Part shown: piece by piece, positions 37,711 through 46,202 of the stretch
Numbering within the stretch: position 1 is the stretch's first letter
How the letters are laid out: each line of letters starts with the position of its first letter
Assembly (NCBI RefSeq): GCF_003418935.1
Contig: NZ_QVMT01000003.1
Coordinates: forward strand, 1 to 64,000
Length of the DNA stretch: 64,000 nucleotides
From: Emticicia sp. C21
GTDB taxonomy: Bacteria; Bacteroidota; Bacteroidia; Cytophagales; Spirosomataceae
Direction: 5' to 3'
The notes under the pieces: generated by a model
Told to the model about the DNA's origin: nothing
Databases searched by the model: none
Seen by the model: only the letters and a program-made list of their open reading frames with translations
Made by a program: the position numbers and the translations under genes

Positions 37711-38277
37711 ATGGCAGATATTCCCAAAGTGATTGATGAGATTCGTGCGATATTCCTCTCGCAAGGCGATGAGCAATATTATGGCGAACCTGTAAGCCAG
37801 TTTGAACATGCCGCTCAATCTGCTATTCTGGCCGAGAAATCAGGCTTTGATCAAGGGGTGCAGATAGCGGCTTTTTTGCATGACATCGGGCACCTGTTAC
37901 CGGCGGCATCAGAAGAAGAACTCATGGCTAACTATGGAAGAAAAGACCACGAGGGCGTGGCAGCAGACTGGTTGAGAGACAGGGGTTTTTCTGAAAGAAT
38001 AGCGGTTCTGGTAGAAAACCACGTAAACGCCAAGCGTTATTTGTGCTATGCTAACCCGGCTTATTATAAAAATCTATCTGAGGCCAGCAAACAAACCCTG
38101 GAGTTTCAGGGTGGAAAGATGAAAAAAGAAGAAGCCGAAAGATTCGAACAGAATCCTTATTTTGATGTTATCATCAGAATGCGCAGATGGGATGAAGCCG
38201 CTAAAGTAGAACACCAGCAATTACCTGATTTAGGTCATTTCCTGAAAATCTGTGAAGATTATTTAAGGACTCATTAA
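37711..38277 (+). CDS. phnZ: PhnZ-type diiron HD oxygenase
   Basis: 188 residues. All six metal ligands of PhnZ can be placed: His33, His57-Asp58 (HDIGH), His80, His104 and Asp161. The Tyr23 and Glu26 of QYYGEPVSQFEH match the Tyr/Glu pair that distinguishes phosphonate oxygenases from myo-inositol oxygenase and ordinary HD phosphohydrolases. AKRYLCY...LSEASKQTLEFQGGKM is also PhnZ-like. Known reaction of PhnZ: O2-dependent cleavage of (R)-2-amino-1-hydroxyethylphosphonate to glycine and phosphate; the relative TmpB acts on the trimethyl analogue. No PhnY/TmpA-type hydroxylase lies in the window. Exact substrate open. Confidence 0.85.
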   Translation: MADIPKVIDEIRAIFLSQGDEQYYGEPVSQFEHAAQSAILAEKSGFDQGVQIAAFLHDIGHLLPAASEEELMANYGRKDHEGVAADWLRDRGFSERIAVLVENHVNAKRYLCYANPAYYKNLSEASKQTLEFQGGKMKKEEAERFEQNPYFDVIIRMRRWDEAAKVEHQQLPDLGHFLKICEDYLRTH

Positions 38278-38341
38278 GTGTCTCAGATTATCAGTTTGTT
38301 TATTATTTCCTCGCACAATATCATAAAAACATCTAACTACA

Positions 38342-39409
38342 ATGAAGAAAATACTCGTATTACTTTTATTGGTTATTGAGACATTTGCCCAGAATAAAAC
38401 TGAAAATGTATTTATCATCACTACCGATGGCTTTCGCTGGCAGGAAGTTTTTGGTGGCATGGACTCTGAGTTATTGAAGAAAAAAGAGTTCGTGAGAAAT
38501 GAAGACCGTCTGAAAAAGACTTTCGGAGCTGATGAGGCAGAAGAAAGAAGGAAAAAACTATTGCCGTTTTTCTGGAATACCATTGCTAAAGAAGGTCAGC
38601 TATATGGTAACCGTTGGCAGAATAATAAAGTAAATGTTATGAATCCTTATTGGTTTTCATACCCGGGTTATAACGAGATTCTTACAGGATACGCAGATGA
38701 TAAAGTGAATTCAAATGATAAGAAACTGAATGAGAACATTACAGTATTGGAGTTTCTGAACCAACAAAAAGGCCTAAAAGGTAAAGTGGCTGCCTATTCT
38801 ACGTGGGATGTTTTTCCGTACATCATTAACGAGCAGCGCAGTGGTGTTCCGGTTAATTCTGGGAAAGAATTAGTGGAGGGCAAAACGACTGATAAAGAGG
38901 CCATGCTGAACGAAATTCAGTCTAACTACCCAAGCTTGGCCAGCGACCGCCACGATTTTATTACTTATTATCTGGCAAAGGAATACATCAAGAAAAACGA
39001 TCCTAAGGTGTTCTTTTTATCGTTTGATGAAACCGATGAGTTTGCGCATGAAGCTAAATACGACGAGTATCTTTTTGCTGCCAATACAGTAGATAAATTC
39101 ATAGGTGACCTTTGGAATTATTGCCAGAGCAATCCAAAGTACAAAGATAAAACCACATTCATCATTACTACAGACCACGGTAGAGGCGATAAAAACAAAT
39201 CGCAATGGACAAGCCATGGGCAGCGTGTATCTGATTGTTATCAGATCTGGTTTGCGGTTATCGGGCCAGATACCCCTGCTACAGGAGAGATGAAAACAGA
39301 TGTTCAATTATTCCAGAATCAGATAGCAAAAACAGCTGCGAAATTCCTGGGTTTCGACTTTCAGAATGGAAAGGAGATAGGAAAAGAGGTTCCGACGGTG
39401 ATGAAATAA
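38342..39409 (+). CDS. Exported alkaline-phosphatase-superfamily phosphoesterase/phosphonate hydrolase
   Basis: 355 residues with a signal peptide (to about residue 16, FAQN). Two-metal ligands of the superfamily can be placed: Asp29 (TTDGFRW), nucleophile Ser106 (FSYPGYNEILTG), Asp232 and His236 (DETDEFAH), Asp278-His279 (TTDHGRGD) and His292 (SHGQ). Relatives include nucleotide pyrophosphatases, phosphodiesterases and phosphonoacetate hydrolase. Located 64 bases after the PhnZ-like gene; a periplasmic role in releasing phosphonates or phosphate from larger molecules fits, but hydrolysis of phosphonoacetate cannot be ruled out. Confidence 0.8.
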   Translation: MKKILVLLLLVIETFAQNKTENVFIITTDGFRWQEVFGGMDSELLKKKEFVRNEDRLKKTFGADEAEERRKKLLPFFWNTIAKEGQLYGNRWQNNKVNVMNPYWFSYPGYNEILTGYADDKVNSNDKKLNENITVLEFLNQQKGLKGKVAAYSTWDVFPYIINEQRSGVPVNSGKELVEGKTTDKEAMLNEIQSNYPSLASDRHDFITYYLAKEYIKKNDPKVFFLSFDETDEFAHEAKYDEYLFAANTVDKFIGDLWNYCQSNPKYKDKTTFIITTDHGRGDKNKSQWTSHGQRVSDCYQIWFAVIGPDTPATGEMKTDVQLFQNQIAKTAAKFLGFDFQNGKEIGKEVPTVMK

Positions 39410-39414
39410 AAGAA

Positions 39415-39501
39415 ATTTAGTGAATGAGTGAGTTAGTGATTGAGTGATTAGATTAAAATATAGAAATTCAACCAATCGCTCAATCACTCATTCACTAAAT
39501 G
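39415..39501. repeat. Inverted repeat of 8-bp units, type A, copy 1
   Basis: Left arm 39415-39450 is TTAGTGAA, TGAGTGAG, TTAGTGAT, TGAGTGAT in succession, an 8-base periodic tract. Right arm 39474-39500 is its near reverse complement. It lies between convergent genes and could also act as a transcription stop for both. Confidence 0.8.
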
Positions 39502-39504
39502 ATT

Positions 39505-39858
39505 CTAAATATCATGATGCACATAAAACAGATGTCCATTTAAATCTCTGATAGTAAATTGTCGTTGATTCCATGGTTTATCTTCAATATCGTCTATTAT
39601 ATCTACGCCGCTATTTTTCATTTCTAAATAACTTGCATCGACATCTTCTGCAAAAATCCAGTGAATATTTGGCGTAAAGGGCTCTTCTGTTCTTCTAAAA
39701 AAAATGGCTATTTCATCCCGATGAACTGCGCCAATCCACTTGCTTTCATCCAGCCAGGCGATATAAAAACCTAGTTTTTCTACATAATAAGCCATTGCCT
39801 TTTCTACATCTTCTACAGGCAATTGCGCAACAGGCTGAGCAAGTCTTGTCTTTTCCAT
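39505..39858 (-). CDS. VOC-family (glyoxalase/bleomycin resistance-like) protein
   Basis: 117 residues, full length for a single VOC unit with two beta-alpha-beta-beta-beta halves: PVEDVEKAMAYYVEKLGF opens the first and the second ends RDLNGHLFYVHH. Family members use a divalent metal for isomerase, dioxygenase or antibiotic-binding roles. Likely ligands are sparse (one His near the middle, a late Asp/His), so a pure binding function is possible. Flanked on both sides by type A repeats. Confidence 0.8.
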   Translation of the reverse strand: MEKTRLAQPVAQLPVEDVEKAMAYYVEKLGFYIAWLDESKWIGAVHRDEIAIFFRRTEEPFTPNIHWIFAEDVDASYLEMKNSGVDIIDDIEDKPWNQRQFTIRDLNGHLFYVHHDI

Positions 39859-39878
39859 GTGATTTGGGATTAGATGTT

Positions 39879-40050
39879 ATTGAGTGATTTAGTGAATGAG
39901 CGATTGAGTGATTAAAATTATGTGAATTGTGATTTACCTCATAGGAGCTTACAGTAAATATTATTCACTAATTCACCCGCTCGGCGTCCTCATTCGCTAA
40001 TTTGCAATTAAAAATAATCACTCAATCACTCATTCGCTCAATCACTCAAT
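39879..40050. repeat. Inverted repeat of 8-bp units, type A, copy 2
   Basis: Left arm 39879-39914 and right arm 40015-40050 are both built of the TGAGTGAT/TTAGTGAA/TGAGCGAT units in opposite orientation, 36 bases each with a few mismatches. The 100-base centre holds a degenerate related tract (ATTCACTAATTCACCCGCTC) around 39963-39982. Confidence 0.8.
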
Positions 40051-40078
40051 AAAAAAACGAGCACTAGCTCGTTTTTTT
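40051..40078. terminator. Bidirectional terminator
   Basis: AAAAAAACGAGC / GCTCGTTTTTTT, a perfect 12-bp stem with an ACTA loop directly joined to the right arm of repeat copy 2. It can terminate the glycosyltransferase operon on the minus strand. Confidence 0.8.
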
Positions 40079-40195
40079 ATTGTATCGTTTTCATGACTAT
40101 GATTTTCTCAGCAAATTTTCTATTGGGACACTGCATGCGTTAACATAGGAACTGTTCTGATAGAGGATTAACTGAAACAGTTGTCAGTATATATC

Positions 40196-41386
40196 TTAAT
40201 TTCTTGTCAGAGGCCATACAAGCGATAAGGCCAAGCGTTTGACTAATTGAGGTACAACATCAAGGCGGCGGAATGTGGTGCGCATGGTGCGGCGTTTAGA
40301 TGCATTAAACAAGCTTTCAATCTCTCTTAAGAAGATGAAACTACCATGGCTATACCAGCTCTGAAAGTCACGGCTTATGTCTTTATGTGTAGGCAGATAA
40401 TTCATAAATTCGGTTAAATCAAAGCTTGCCCCTGTAATTCCGGCTCCGGCTCTTTTAGCATCTATGGCATTACAGGCTTGCTCGTAGTGTTTAGGTACAG
40501 GAATCATCAGTGTCGGCTTACCTAAATACATGGCCTCACATACTGACTCAAAACCTGCGGTAGTTACTAATCCACGGCAATTCTGCATCATTTCTAAAAA
40601 CTTTTTACCGTTAATTTTATGAAAATGCAGGTTGGGTGAATAGTGGAAAGTATCGTTGTATGTCGGGTTATCCCAGAAACAATGTACTTCCGTATCAGGG
40701 TTTTTATCGTGCCATGCCATTATCTGCTCAGCCAATGAATGTTGCGTTACATAAGCCAGCAGATAATTGTGGACATTGGTACTTAACCTTGATAGCTCTG
40801 ACCGAAGCAAGGGTGGAATGGCAAAGATTTTCTGGTTTTTAGCGTCGTCGAATGGTGTAAACGAGAGTGCCAGTTTTTTTGTTGAACCTAAGGCTGTAAT
40901 GCGCGTGTTAGTGTTGACTAAAACTTTATCTAACCAATGATTTTTTGGGTGGTGAAAATCGGGATGGAGCAATAAATATTGGTGTGCAATACAAACCATT
41001 GGTATTTTAGGGCGAAACATAAACTGGTGAAGTCCGCCTAAAACATCATAAAAATTAATGATAACATCAGGCTTCAGTGCTGATGTATGGATTTGGATTT
41101 TTTTAAGGCTGCGAATATATGCCGGCAGGTTAAGAAATGTATGGGTAATGGTTTTTGGTATATCCAGTGCCTTTGTTTTCTGGCAATAGGCCAGATAAGG
41201 GCTTGAAAAAGGAATAATTGTATTTTTGAAGTTTTCGCTGAAAAAAGTGGGTATTTCTCTTCCGGTAGCAGTTCCTACTAATGCACCTGCTACAGTGTGG
41301 CCATTGTTTTCCAATATCTCGGTCAACGCAATGGCTTGGGTCAGATGCCCACGTCCCTCTCCTTGTATAATCAATAAAAACCTCAT
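40196..41386 (-). CDS. GT-B fold glycosyltransferase family protein
   Basis: 396 residues. The N-terminus MRFLLIIQGEGRGHLTQAIA and the late TTAGFESVCEAMYLGKPTLM segment are the acceptor- and UDP-sugar-binding motifs of the MurG/UGT-like GT-B group. No signal peptide; probably a peripheral membrane enzyme of envelope glycolipid synthesis. Its ATG overlaps the stop of the LpxH-like gene by 4 bases (ATGA), a conserved pairing in Bacteroidota that suggests a shared lipid-sugar pathway. Acceptor unknown. The C-terminal ~50 residues are basic and hydrophobic. Confidence 0.75.
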   Translation of the reverse strand: MRFLLIIQGEGRGHLTQAIALTEILENNGHTVAGALVGTATGREIPTFFSENFKNTIIPFSSPYLAYCQKTKALDIPKTITHTFLNLPAYIRSLKKIQIHTSALKPDVIINFYDVLGGLHQFMFRPKIPMVCIAHQYLLLHPDFHHPKNHWLDKVLVNTNTRITALGSTKKLALSFTPFDDAKNQKIFAIPPLLRSELSRLSTNVHNYLLAYVTQHSLAEQIMAWHDKNPDTEVHCFWDNPTYNDTFHYSPNLHFHKINGKKFLEMMQNCRGLVTTAGFESVCEAMYLGKPTLMIPVPKHYEQACNAIDAKRAGAGITGASFDLTEFMNYLPTHKDISRDFQSWYSHGSFIFLREIESLFNASKRRTMRTTFRRLDVVPQLVKRLALSLVWPLTRN

Positions 41387-42225
41387 AGAGTGGCTGCTAT
41401 TCTTGGTAAAACAAATCTTTCTTCCTTGCTGAGTTCCTCATTCATCTCAACTTCTTCTGGGTCTTCCTCTGTCTTGCAATCGCTTACAGAATAGTAGACC
41501 AGACTCCAGTTTCCATCAAAATCTTCTACCAGTGCTGACATGGTTTCAACCCAGTCGCCCGAGTTCAGATACATTATTCCATCTATTTCTCTGATAGCCG
41601 GTTGGTGAATATGCCCGCAGATAATACCGTCACAGTCTTTTGCTTTGGCTAGTTCAGCTAGTTTTTCCTCATAATCGTTAATATAGCTGACGGCCATTTT
41701 TACAGCCTGCTTTACCTGTTGTGAAAGCGAATAATAAGGTAGCCCTCTCCACTCACGATATTTATTATAATTTTTATTCAGCCAGAGTAAGAAAGTATAG
41801 CCTAAATCGCCAAGATGCGCCAGCCATTTCATGTTGGTAGTAACACTATCGAAAACATCGCCATGTGTTACATAGAAGCGTTTATCTCCCGATTTCAGGA
41901 TATAATCTCTTCGTATCTGAAATTGTCGACCTATAACCAATGGGAGAATCTGGTCAAGAAAATCGTCATGATTACCGCGTAGATAAATAACCTTGGTATC
42001 ATGTTTATCCATCTTTTTTAGCACAACTCTGAAAAACGCAGTATGTTTTTTCTTCCAGTTACCGTATTTTTTTAGTTGCCAGCCGTCAATAATATCTCCA
42101 TTAAGGATAAGCCGTTCACAGCGGTATTGTTTAAGAAATTCAGTTACCTCCTTCGCTTTGCAGCCACTTGTTCCTAAGTGAAGGTCTGAAAGCACGATTG
42201 TCCGAAAATGTTTGCCTTTATTCAT
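41383..42225 (-). CDS. LpxH-like UDP-2,3-diacylglucosamine diphosphatase family phosphoesterase
   Basis: 280 residues, calcineurin-like metallophosphoesterase with all motifs: SDLHLGT, NGDIIDGW, RGNHDD, THGD and GHIHQPA. Larger than E. coli LpxH, as usual for the Bacteroidota branch. Known family role: cleavage of UDP-2,3-diacylglucosamine to lipid X in lipid A synthesis. Because it is coupled to a glycosyltransferase and has an acidic C-terminal extension (EEDPEEVEMNEELSKEE), a different nucleotide-linked lipid is possible. Confidence 0.8.
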   Translation of the reverse strand: MNKGKHFRTIVLSDLHLGTSGCKAKEVTEFLKQYRCERLILNGDIIDGWQLKKYGNWKKKHTAFFRVVLKKMDKHDTKVIYLRGNHDDFLDQILPLVIGRQFQIRRDYILKSGDKRFYVTHGDVFDSVTTNMKWLAHLGDLGYTFLLWLNKNYNKYREWRGLPYYSLSQQVKQAVKMAVSYINDYEEKLAELAKAKDCDGIICGHIHQPAIREIDGIMYLNSGDWVETMSALVEDFDGNWSLVYYSVSDCKTEEDPEEVEMNEELSKEERFVLPRIAATL

Positions 42226-42374
42226 GTCAACAAATTTCCGTAACTATTGTAAATTGTTGATTAAGAGGATATTACTAAAATGTAAAGAAAAAAAATAAAG
42301 CAGAAGAAAAATTCCTCTGCTAATCTTCAATCAATTAACCTAAACAAACTATATAACGTATGTGTAAACATTTC

Positions 42375-42566
42375 TTAAGCCGCTAATTTCATCTCTTTGA
42401 TAGAGATTTCATCTTCGTAGGATTCATCAAATTCATCGCCCTCAAACGCTTCTTCAAAAAAATCGTCGTCTGAATCCTCATAGAGACGTTCCTCACTAAA
42501 GCCATCCACTATTCTGGTAGTGTATTTCCAGTGAAACTGATTCAATTGATAGGGTATTTTCTTCAT
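42375..42566 (-). CDS. Small acidic hypothetical protein
   Basis: 63 residues from ATG 42566 (MKKIPYQLNQFHWKYTTRIV); ATG 42590 would add eight. The second half is very acidic (DSDDDFFEEAFEGDEFDESYEDE). No family recognised. It lies alone, upstream on the same strand as the LpxH-like operon start by 150 bases. Its composition and clean start suggest a real gene but homologues are not known to me. Confidence 0.45.
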   Translation of the reverse strand: MKKIPYQLNQFHWKYTTRIVDGFSEERLYEDSDDDFFEEAFEGDEFDESYEDEISIKEMKLAA

Positions 42567-42785
42567 ATTCTTTTCATTTTGATGCCACAAAGGTCGTGTT
42601 AAGATTTAAACACACTATTGCCGTAATGTTAAGAAACTGCTAACACGACACTTTTAATGACCTAAAAATGAATAAAACAGGACAATGGCGATTTCTAAAA
42701 CCTTTAATCTTTATTTTTTCTTAATATTCAGATAAACTCTACTTAATCTTAAAGCAGGTATTTTGTAATAAAAATTTCTTTTACT

Positions 42786-43187
42786 ATGGTTATTCTTCGT
42801 CAGACCTATTTTCAGAATTTTTTATCTGTTTTCGTTTTTATGCTAATCATTTGTTATTACGCTTTTAATGGGGTTCCGGAAGAGAGTTTCGAAAGGCAAA
42901 GCTATTCGATAGAAAAAGCTACTGAATATGAAAACAGTATTGAGTTTGAAAAAAATGCCAGCCAGCTAAGAGCTGCTATATTGATGGATGCCGATGTGGT
43001 GCAAATAAAGGGTTTGCTATATCAGTTGGAAATAGCAGTGGCCAATCTGAGTTCTGGAGAGGAAGCAAAAGCTCAGATTAAGAGTATCTATGACTTATTA
43101 TTGAAAGATAATAAAAAAGCAGCAATCAAAAGTATCAACCAGTTGCGTACCTATTTATTGAAGAAATCTAAAACAGCAGGTAATTAA
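42786..43187 (+). CDS. Hypothetical protein with one N-terminal TM helix
   Basis: 133 residues. A hydrophobic helix at about 9-27 (FQNFLSVFVFMLIICYYAF) may be a signal anchor; the rest is helical and charged, rich in Ala, Lys and Glu, with likely coiled-coil pairing (QIKGLLYQLEIAVANLSSGEEA). No family recognised. Start ATG follows an AT-rich promoter-like stretch (GGTATTTTGTAATA), which is one base short of the -7 consensus. Confidence 0.5.
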   Translation: MVILRQTYFQNFLSVFVFMLIICYYAFNGVPEESFERQSYSIEKATEYENSIEFEKNASQLRAAILMDADVVQIKGLLYQLEIAVANLSSGEEAKAQIKSIYDLLLKDNKKAAIKSINQLRTYLLKKSKTAGN

Positions 43188-43590
43188 CGCAATAGTTAAA
43201 ATAAAAGAGAAATACTTTTTCATGAGATAGTTGTTTAAAAATAAATAAGATTAATTCTTAAAACTTCATGAAGTTATATAAAAGGATTTGAGTCATTTTT
43301 TAACCTTGACCCATAAAAGTTTTTTTTATCGAAGGAAAAATTGGTATATGAAAATCGGGCGAAATTGTAGTTTTTGTTGATTTTACTGTTAATTATTTAA
43401 AAACAAAATAGACCATTTAGTGAGGAGATATGGCTATATTAAACGCAGGTCATGTGTAAAAAATAATCGCTTAGTTTAAGATAATTCAATCCTTATTATT
43501 GTGTTAGATTGAGTTATTACCATTTAAAATCAAAAGGTCAGTTCTGCTATTCAAGAACTGAACTTTTGATTTTATAAATTCTATCGTATA
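43188..43590 (-). terminator. Gene-free gap with terminator of the beta-helix gene (hairpin 43525-43574)
   Basis: The gap is AT-rich and holds no ORF. A 20-bp stem with one mismatch lies at 43525-43545 and 43554-43574 (TAAAATCAAAAG...CTTTTGATTTTA), 16 bases beyond the stop codon at 43591, so it terminates the minus-strand gene. Nothing else is recognisable at 43188-43524. Confidence 0.7.
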
Positions 43591-44454
43591 TTATTGTGTA
43601 GAACTAACTACTGTAGGTTTTGCACTTGTCGTGTTAGCAATTATCTGGTTGTTACCAAATGAAATGACTTTTCCAGATCCGGTACCGATACCTGTGCCAT
43701 TGTTCATGATACTTGTATTAGAAAGGCGTATGATTGAATCTGCTGCTTCGGGAGAAATCGCTATGATACTATTAGATATATAAGAATTTACTACGTTAAT
43801 CTCAGTAGCAGTCTTAGATATAACAGCAGTTCCTATATCCTGCATATGCACATTGTCAATAAAAGCAATTACTTTGTCTGTAGCTACAGCTGTGCTACAT
43901 TTAACACTTATACCATTCATATCAGCTGGCCCTGAAATAGTAGTATTTTTGACGGTAAGTATCCCACTGCCAGCAGTAGTGTAGTCCACCAGAATGGCAT
44001 TACCGTTAGCACCACTTGGTGACGTAATTCCATTAATGGTACAATTGTCAATATGAACATTTGAGGGGACAGTAATTCTTATACCATTTGTACCAGTGCC
44101 AGCACCATTAATAGATAGGTTTCTGAGTGTCACTGTAATGCCAGGTGTAGTAGTAATATTTATAGCATTAACCAAGGGTGAGAGGATATGCCCCATTGTT
44201 CCCTTTCCATCAATTGTTATTGATTTTGTTATTGTTACGGCACCGAACCCCCCCGGATCTAATACATTTATTTCACCGCCTACTGCAGTTTTAGAAATAG
44301 CTCCGGCAAATGTTTTGCAAGGGGCTGTGCGGCTGCAAGGATTGACGTCATCGCCCACACCTGAAACCCAGGTACGGGTAGCTTGTGCCAAGGTCTTTTC
44401 TGAAAATACGATAGTGACCAGAAGCATTACTAGTAAAATGGATATTTTTTTCAT
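43591..44454 (-). CDS. Secreted right-handed beta-helix protein
   Basis: 287 residues with a signal peptide (to about residue 24, LAQATRT). TWVSGVGDDVNPCSRTAPCKTFAG followed by GGEINVLDPGGFG is a motif set seen in many secreted parallel beta-helix proteins of different phyla; two cysteines probably form a disulfide. The body repeats INITTTP..VTLRNLSING..GIRI-type coils. No catalytic residues or sorting domain can be named. It is 27 bases from the stop of the DUF1566-like gene upstream, so the two form an operon. Confidence 0.65.
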   Translation of the reverse strand: MKKISILLVMLLVTIVFSEKTLAQATRTWVSGVGDDVNPCSRTAPCKTFAGAISKTAVGGEINVLDPGGFGAVTITKSITIDGKGTMGHILSPLVNAINITTTPGITVTLRNLSINGAGTGTNGIRITVPSNVHIDNCTINGITSPSGANGNAILVDYTTAGSGILTVKNTTISGPADMNGISVKCSTAVATDKVIAFIDNVHMQDIGTAVISKTATEINVVNSYISNSIIAISPEAADSIIRLSNTSIMNNGTGIGTGSGKVISFGNNQIIANTTSAKPTVVSSTQ

Positions 44455-44481
44455 AAGAAATGTCTTTTAGAGATTGAAATG

Positions 44482-45261
44482 TTAGAATCTTCTGATAGGG
44501 CGGACTCTATAAGCAGTACTTTTAGCGGTAGTACCCTGGCTTCCATTACTAAAGTTGAGATAATAAGCAGTCAGTGAAACCTCACCATAGGGTGCAGGTA
44601 CTTCTGTAGAACTCCAGTAAGTCAGTGCCACTCCTCCCATACCAATATTGGCTCTCTGGTTATACATCAACTGAAGTTCTAATTTTGACGGTAAATACCA
44701 GTCTCCATAGTTACCTCCGTCATATTGAGCAGCAGCCAGAGCCGCCGAAATTCCATTTCCCTGAACCTCGTTAATCCGCTGTGTATTATATTCGCCGCCA
44801 TAAACACCTGACCTCACTGCGTTGGTATTCATATTACTACCAGCTATCCAGGCAACAGTTGCACTTGCGTTATAGTCGGCTGTGGCTACAACCAGACCGT
44901 GCTGACCAGAATCATCTATATAAAATATCTTGCCGCCTTGGGCGCTTTGGCCAATAGCATATGTAATTCCGGCAGTATTAAACATAGGTACCCAGACTGA
45001 GCCGTTATAGCCATAAGGGCCAGCACCACCAGCACAGTTGGTACAATAGATTTGAAGACCTGCTGTAGGGTTGCTGATAGCTGTGCGTTGGGCTTCATTC
45101 ATCCTGGGTAGAAGAAACCCTTTTTGGACAGATGAAGCATTGATAATAGGTCCCGGATTCGCATTATTGGGATCAATGGTTACACTTTGTGCTTGAGAAG
45201 GAAAATAAAGACTAATAGCAACAAAGGCAATCCATAAAATGGCATGTAAATGTTTTTTCAT
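44482..45261 (-). CDS. Secreted DUF1566-domain protein
   Basis: 259 residues from ATG 45261 (MKKHLHAILWIAFVAISLYF, signal peptide ending SQAQS); ATG 45306 adds 15. The first part (GFLLPRMNEAQRTAI...GLQIYCTNC) is a short module common in Bacteroidota secreted proteins. The second part (GGKIFYID..GLVVA.., GDWYLPSKLELQLMYNQ, YWSSTE, YRVRPIRRF) is a DUF1566/Fib_succ_major-like C-type-lectin-like fold. Likely cell surface; role unknown. First gene of the operon with the beta-helix protein. Confidence 0.75.
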   Translation of the reverse strand: MKKHLHAILWIAFVAISLYFPSQAQSVTIDPNNANPGPIINASSVQKGFLLPRMNEAQRTAISNPTAGLQIYCTNCAGGAGPYGYNGSVWVPMFNTAGITYAIGQSAQGGKIFYIDDSGQHGLVVATADYNASATVAWIAGSNMNTNAVRSGVYGGEYNTQRINEVQGNGISAALAAAQYDGGNYGDWYLPSKLELQLMYNQRANIGMGGVALTYWSSTEVPAPYGEVSLTAYYLNFSNGSQGTTAKSTAYRVRPIRRF

Positions 45262-45445
45262 GGTAAAGCTAATTAAAGTGATTGTAATTACTTTTAAGTG
45301 TGTCAAAATTAAGTAAAAAGACTTATAACATTTTGGAATTCGTCAACAAAGAGAAAATTTTTTATTAAGTGGCGGACACAAGAATATTGGGTATAACACC
45401 TATTTGCCTAAGAAATATAGCTAAATTCCCAAAGCAATTATTTAT

Positions 45446-45453
45446 TATCTTTG
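45446..45453 (+). promoter_or_regulatory. -7 promoter element of the two-component operon
   Basis: TATCTTTGCA is a perfect Bacteroidota -7 box about 54 bases before the response-regulator ATG. No TTG at the usual -33 distance is evident. Confidence 0.5.
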
Positions 45454-45506
45454 CAACATATACGCAATTATTATGAAGTTACTCCACCTACACTATACAG
45501 CGTTTT

Positions 45507-46202
45507 ATGAAAAAAATACTTCTTGTAGAAGATGAAATCAGTGTAGTCAGTTTTATCAGAAGTGGCTTGTCAGAAGAGAATTATGCAGTTTCTGTGGCAT
45601 TAGATGGCACTACAGGACTTAATATGGCATTAGGCAGCGAATTTGATTTGATTATTCTCGACATTATGCTGCCTGATAAAAACGGCTTAGAAATATGCAA
45701 GGAAATAAGAGCAGATGGCATTCAGACGCCTATTCTATTCCTGACCGCCTTAGGTACTTCTGAAAATATTGCTTTAGGCCTGAATACAGGTGCAGATGAT
45801 TATCTGGTAAAACCCTTTAAGTTTATTGAACTAAGTGCCAGAGTCAAGGCATTGCTACGCAGATCGGTTATTAAAAATGAGGCAGCGCCAGAAACCTTCC
45901 AACACGTATATACGATGGCTGATCTGAAGATTAATGATGATGCCAAAACAGTTGAAAGAGCAGGAATTGCCATTTCATTAACTGCCACCGAGTACCGACT
46001 GCTTTTAACACTAATGAAAAACAGAGGAAAGGTGTTATCAAGATTAGATTTACTGGAAAGTGCCTGGGACATTAACTTCGATTTAGGAACAAATGTAGTA
46101 GATGTATACATCAATTATTTGCGTAAGAAAATAGATTCAGAAAATAAGCAGAAACTCATCCATACGGTTATCGGTATGGGCTATGTGTTGAAAGAAGCAT
46201 GA
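45507..46202 (+). CDS. OmpR/PhoB-family response regulator
   Basis: 231 residues. Receiver domain (1-118) with Glu8-Asp9 (VEDE), phosphoacceptor Asp52 (LIILDIMLPD), Thr in FLTALG and Lys in LVKPFKF. C-terminal winged helix (about 130-231) ending YINYLRKKID...IHTVIGMGYVLK. The stop overlaps the kinase start (ATGA). Candidate operator: the 11-base-spaced repeats at 47579-47606 before the UspA/SulP genes. Stimulus unknown. Confidence 0.9.
   Translation: MKKILLVEDEISVVSFIRSGLSEENYAVSVALDGTTGLNMALGSEFDLIILDIMLPDKNGLEICKEIRADGIQTPILFLTALGTSENIALGLNTGADDYLVKPFKFIELSARVKALLRRSVIKNEAAPETFQHVYTMADLKINDDAKTVERAGIAISLTATEYRLLLTLMKNRGKVLSRLDLLESAWDINFDLGTNVVDVYINYLRKKIDSENKQKLIHTVIGMGYVLKEA

Noticed and set aside
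39415-40050. CRISPR array suspected from the regular short repeats
   Set aside because: The unit is 8 bases with no spacers of constant size, arms are inverted, and no cas genes are present.
42760-42785. GGTATTTTGTAATA as a promoter before the gene at 42786
   Set aside because: It is one base short of the TAnnTTTG pattern and no -33 element supports it.
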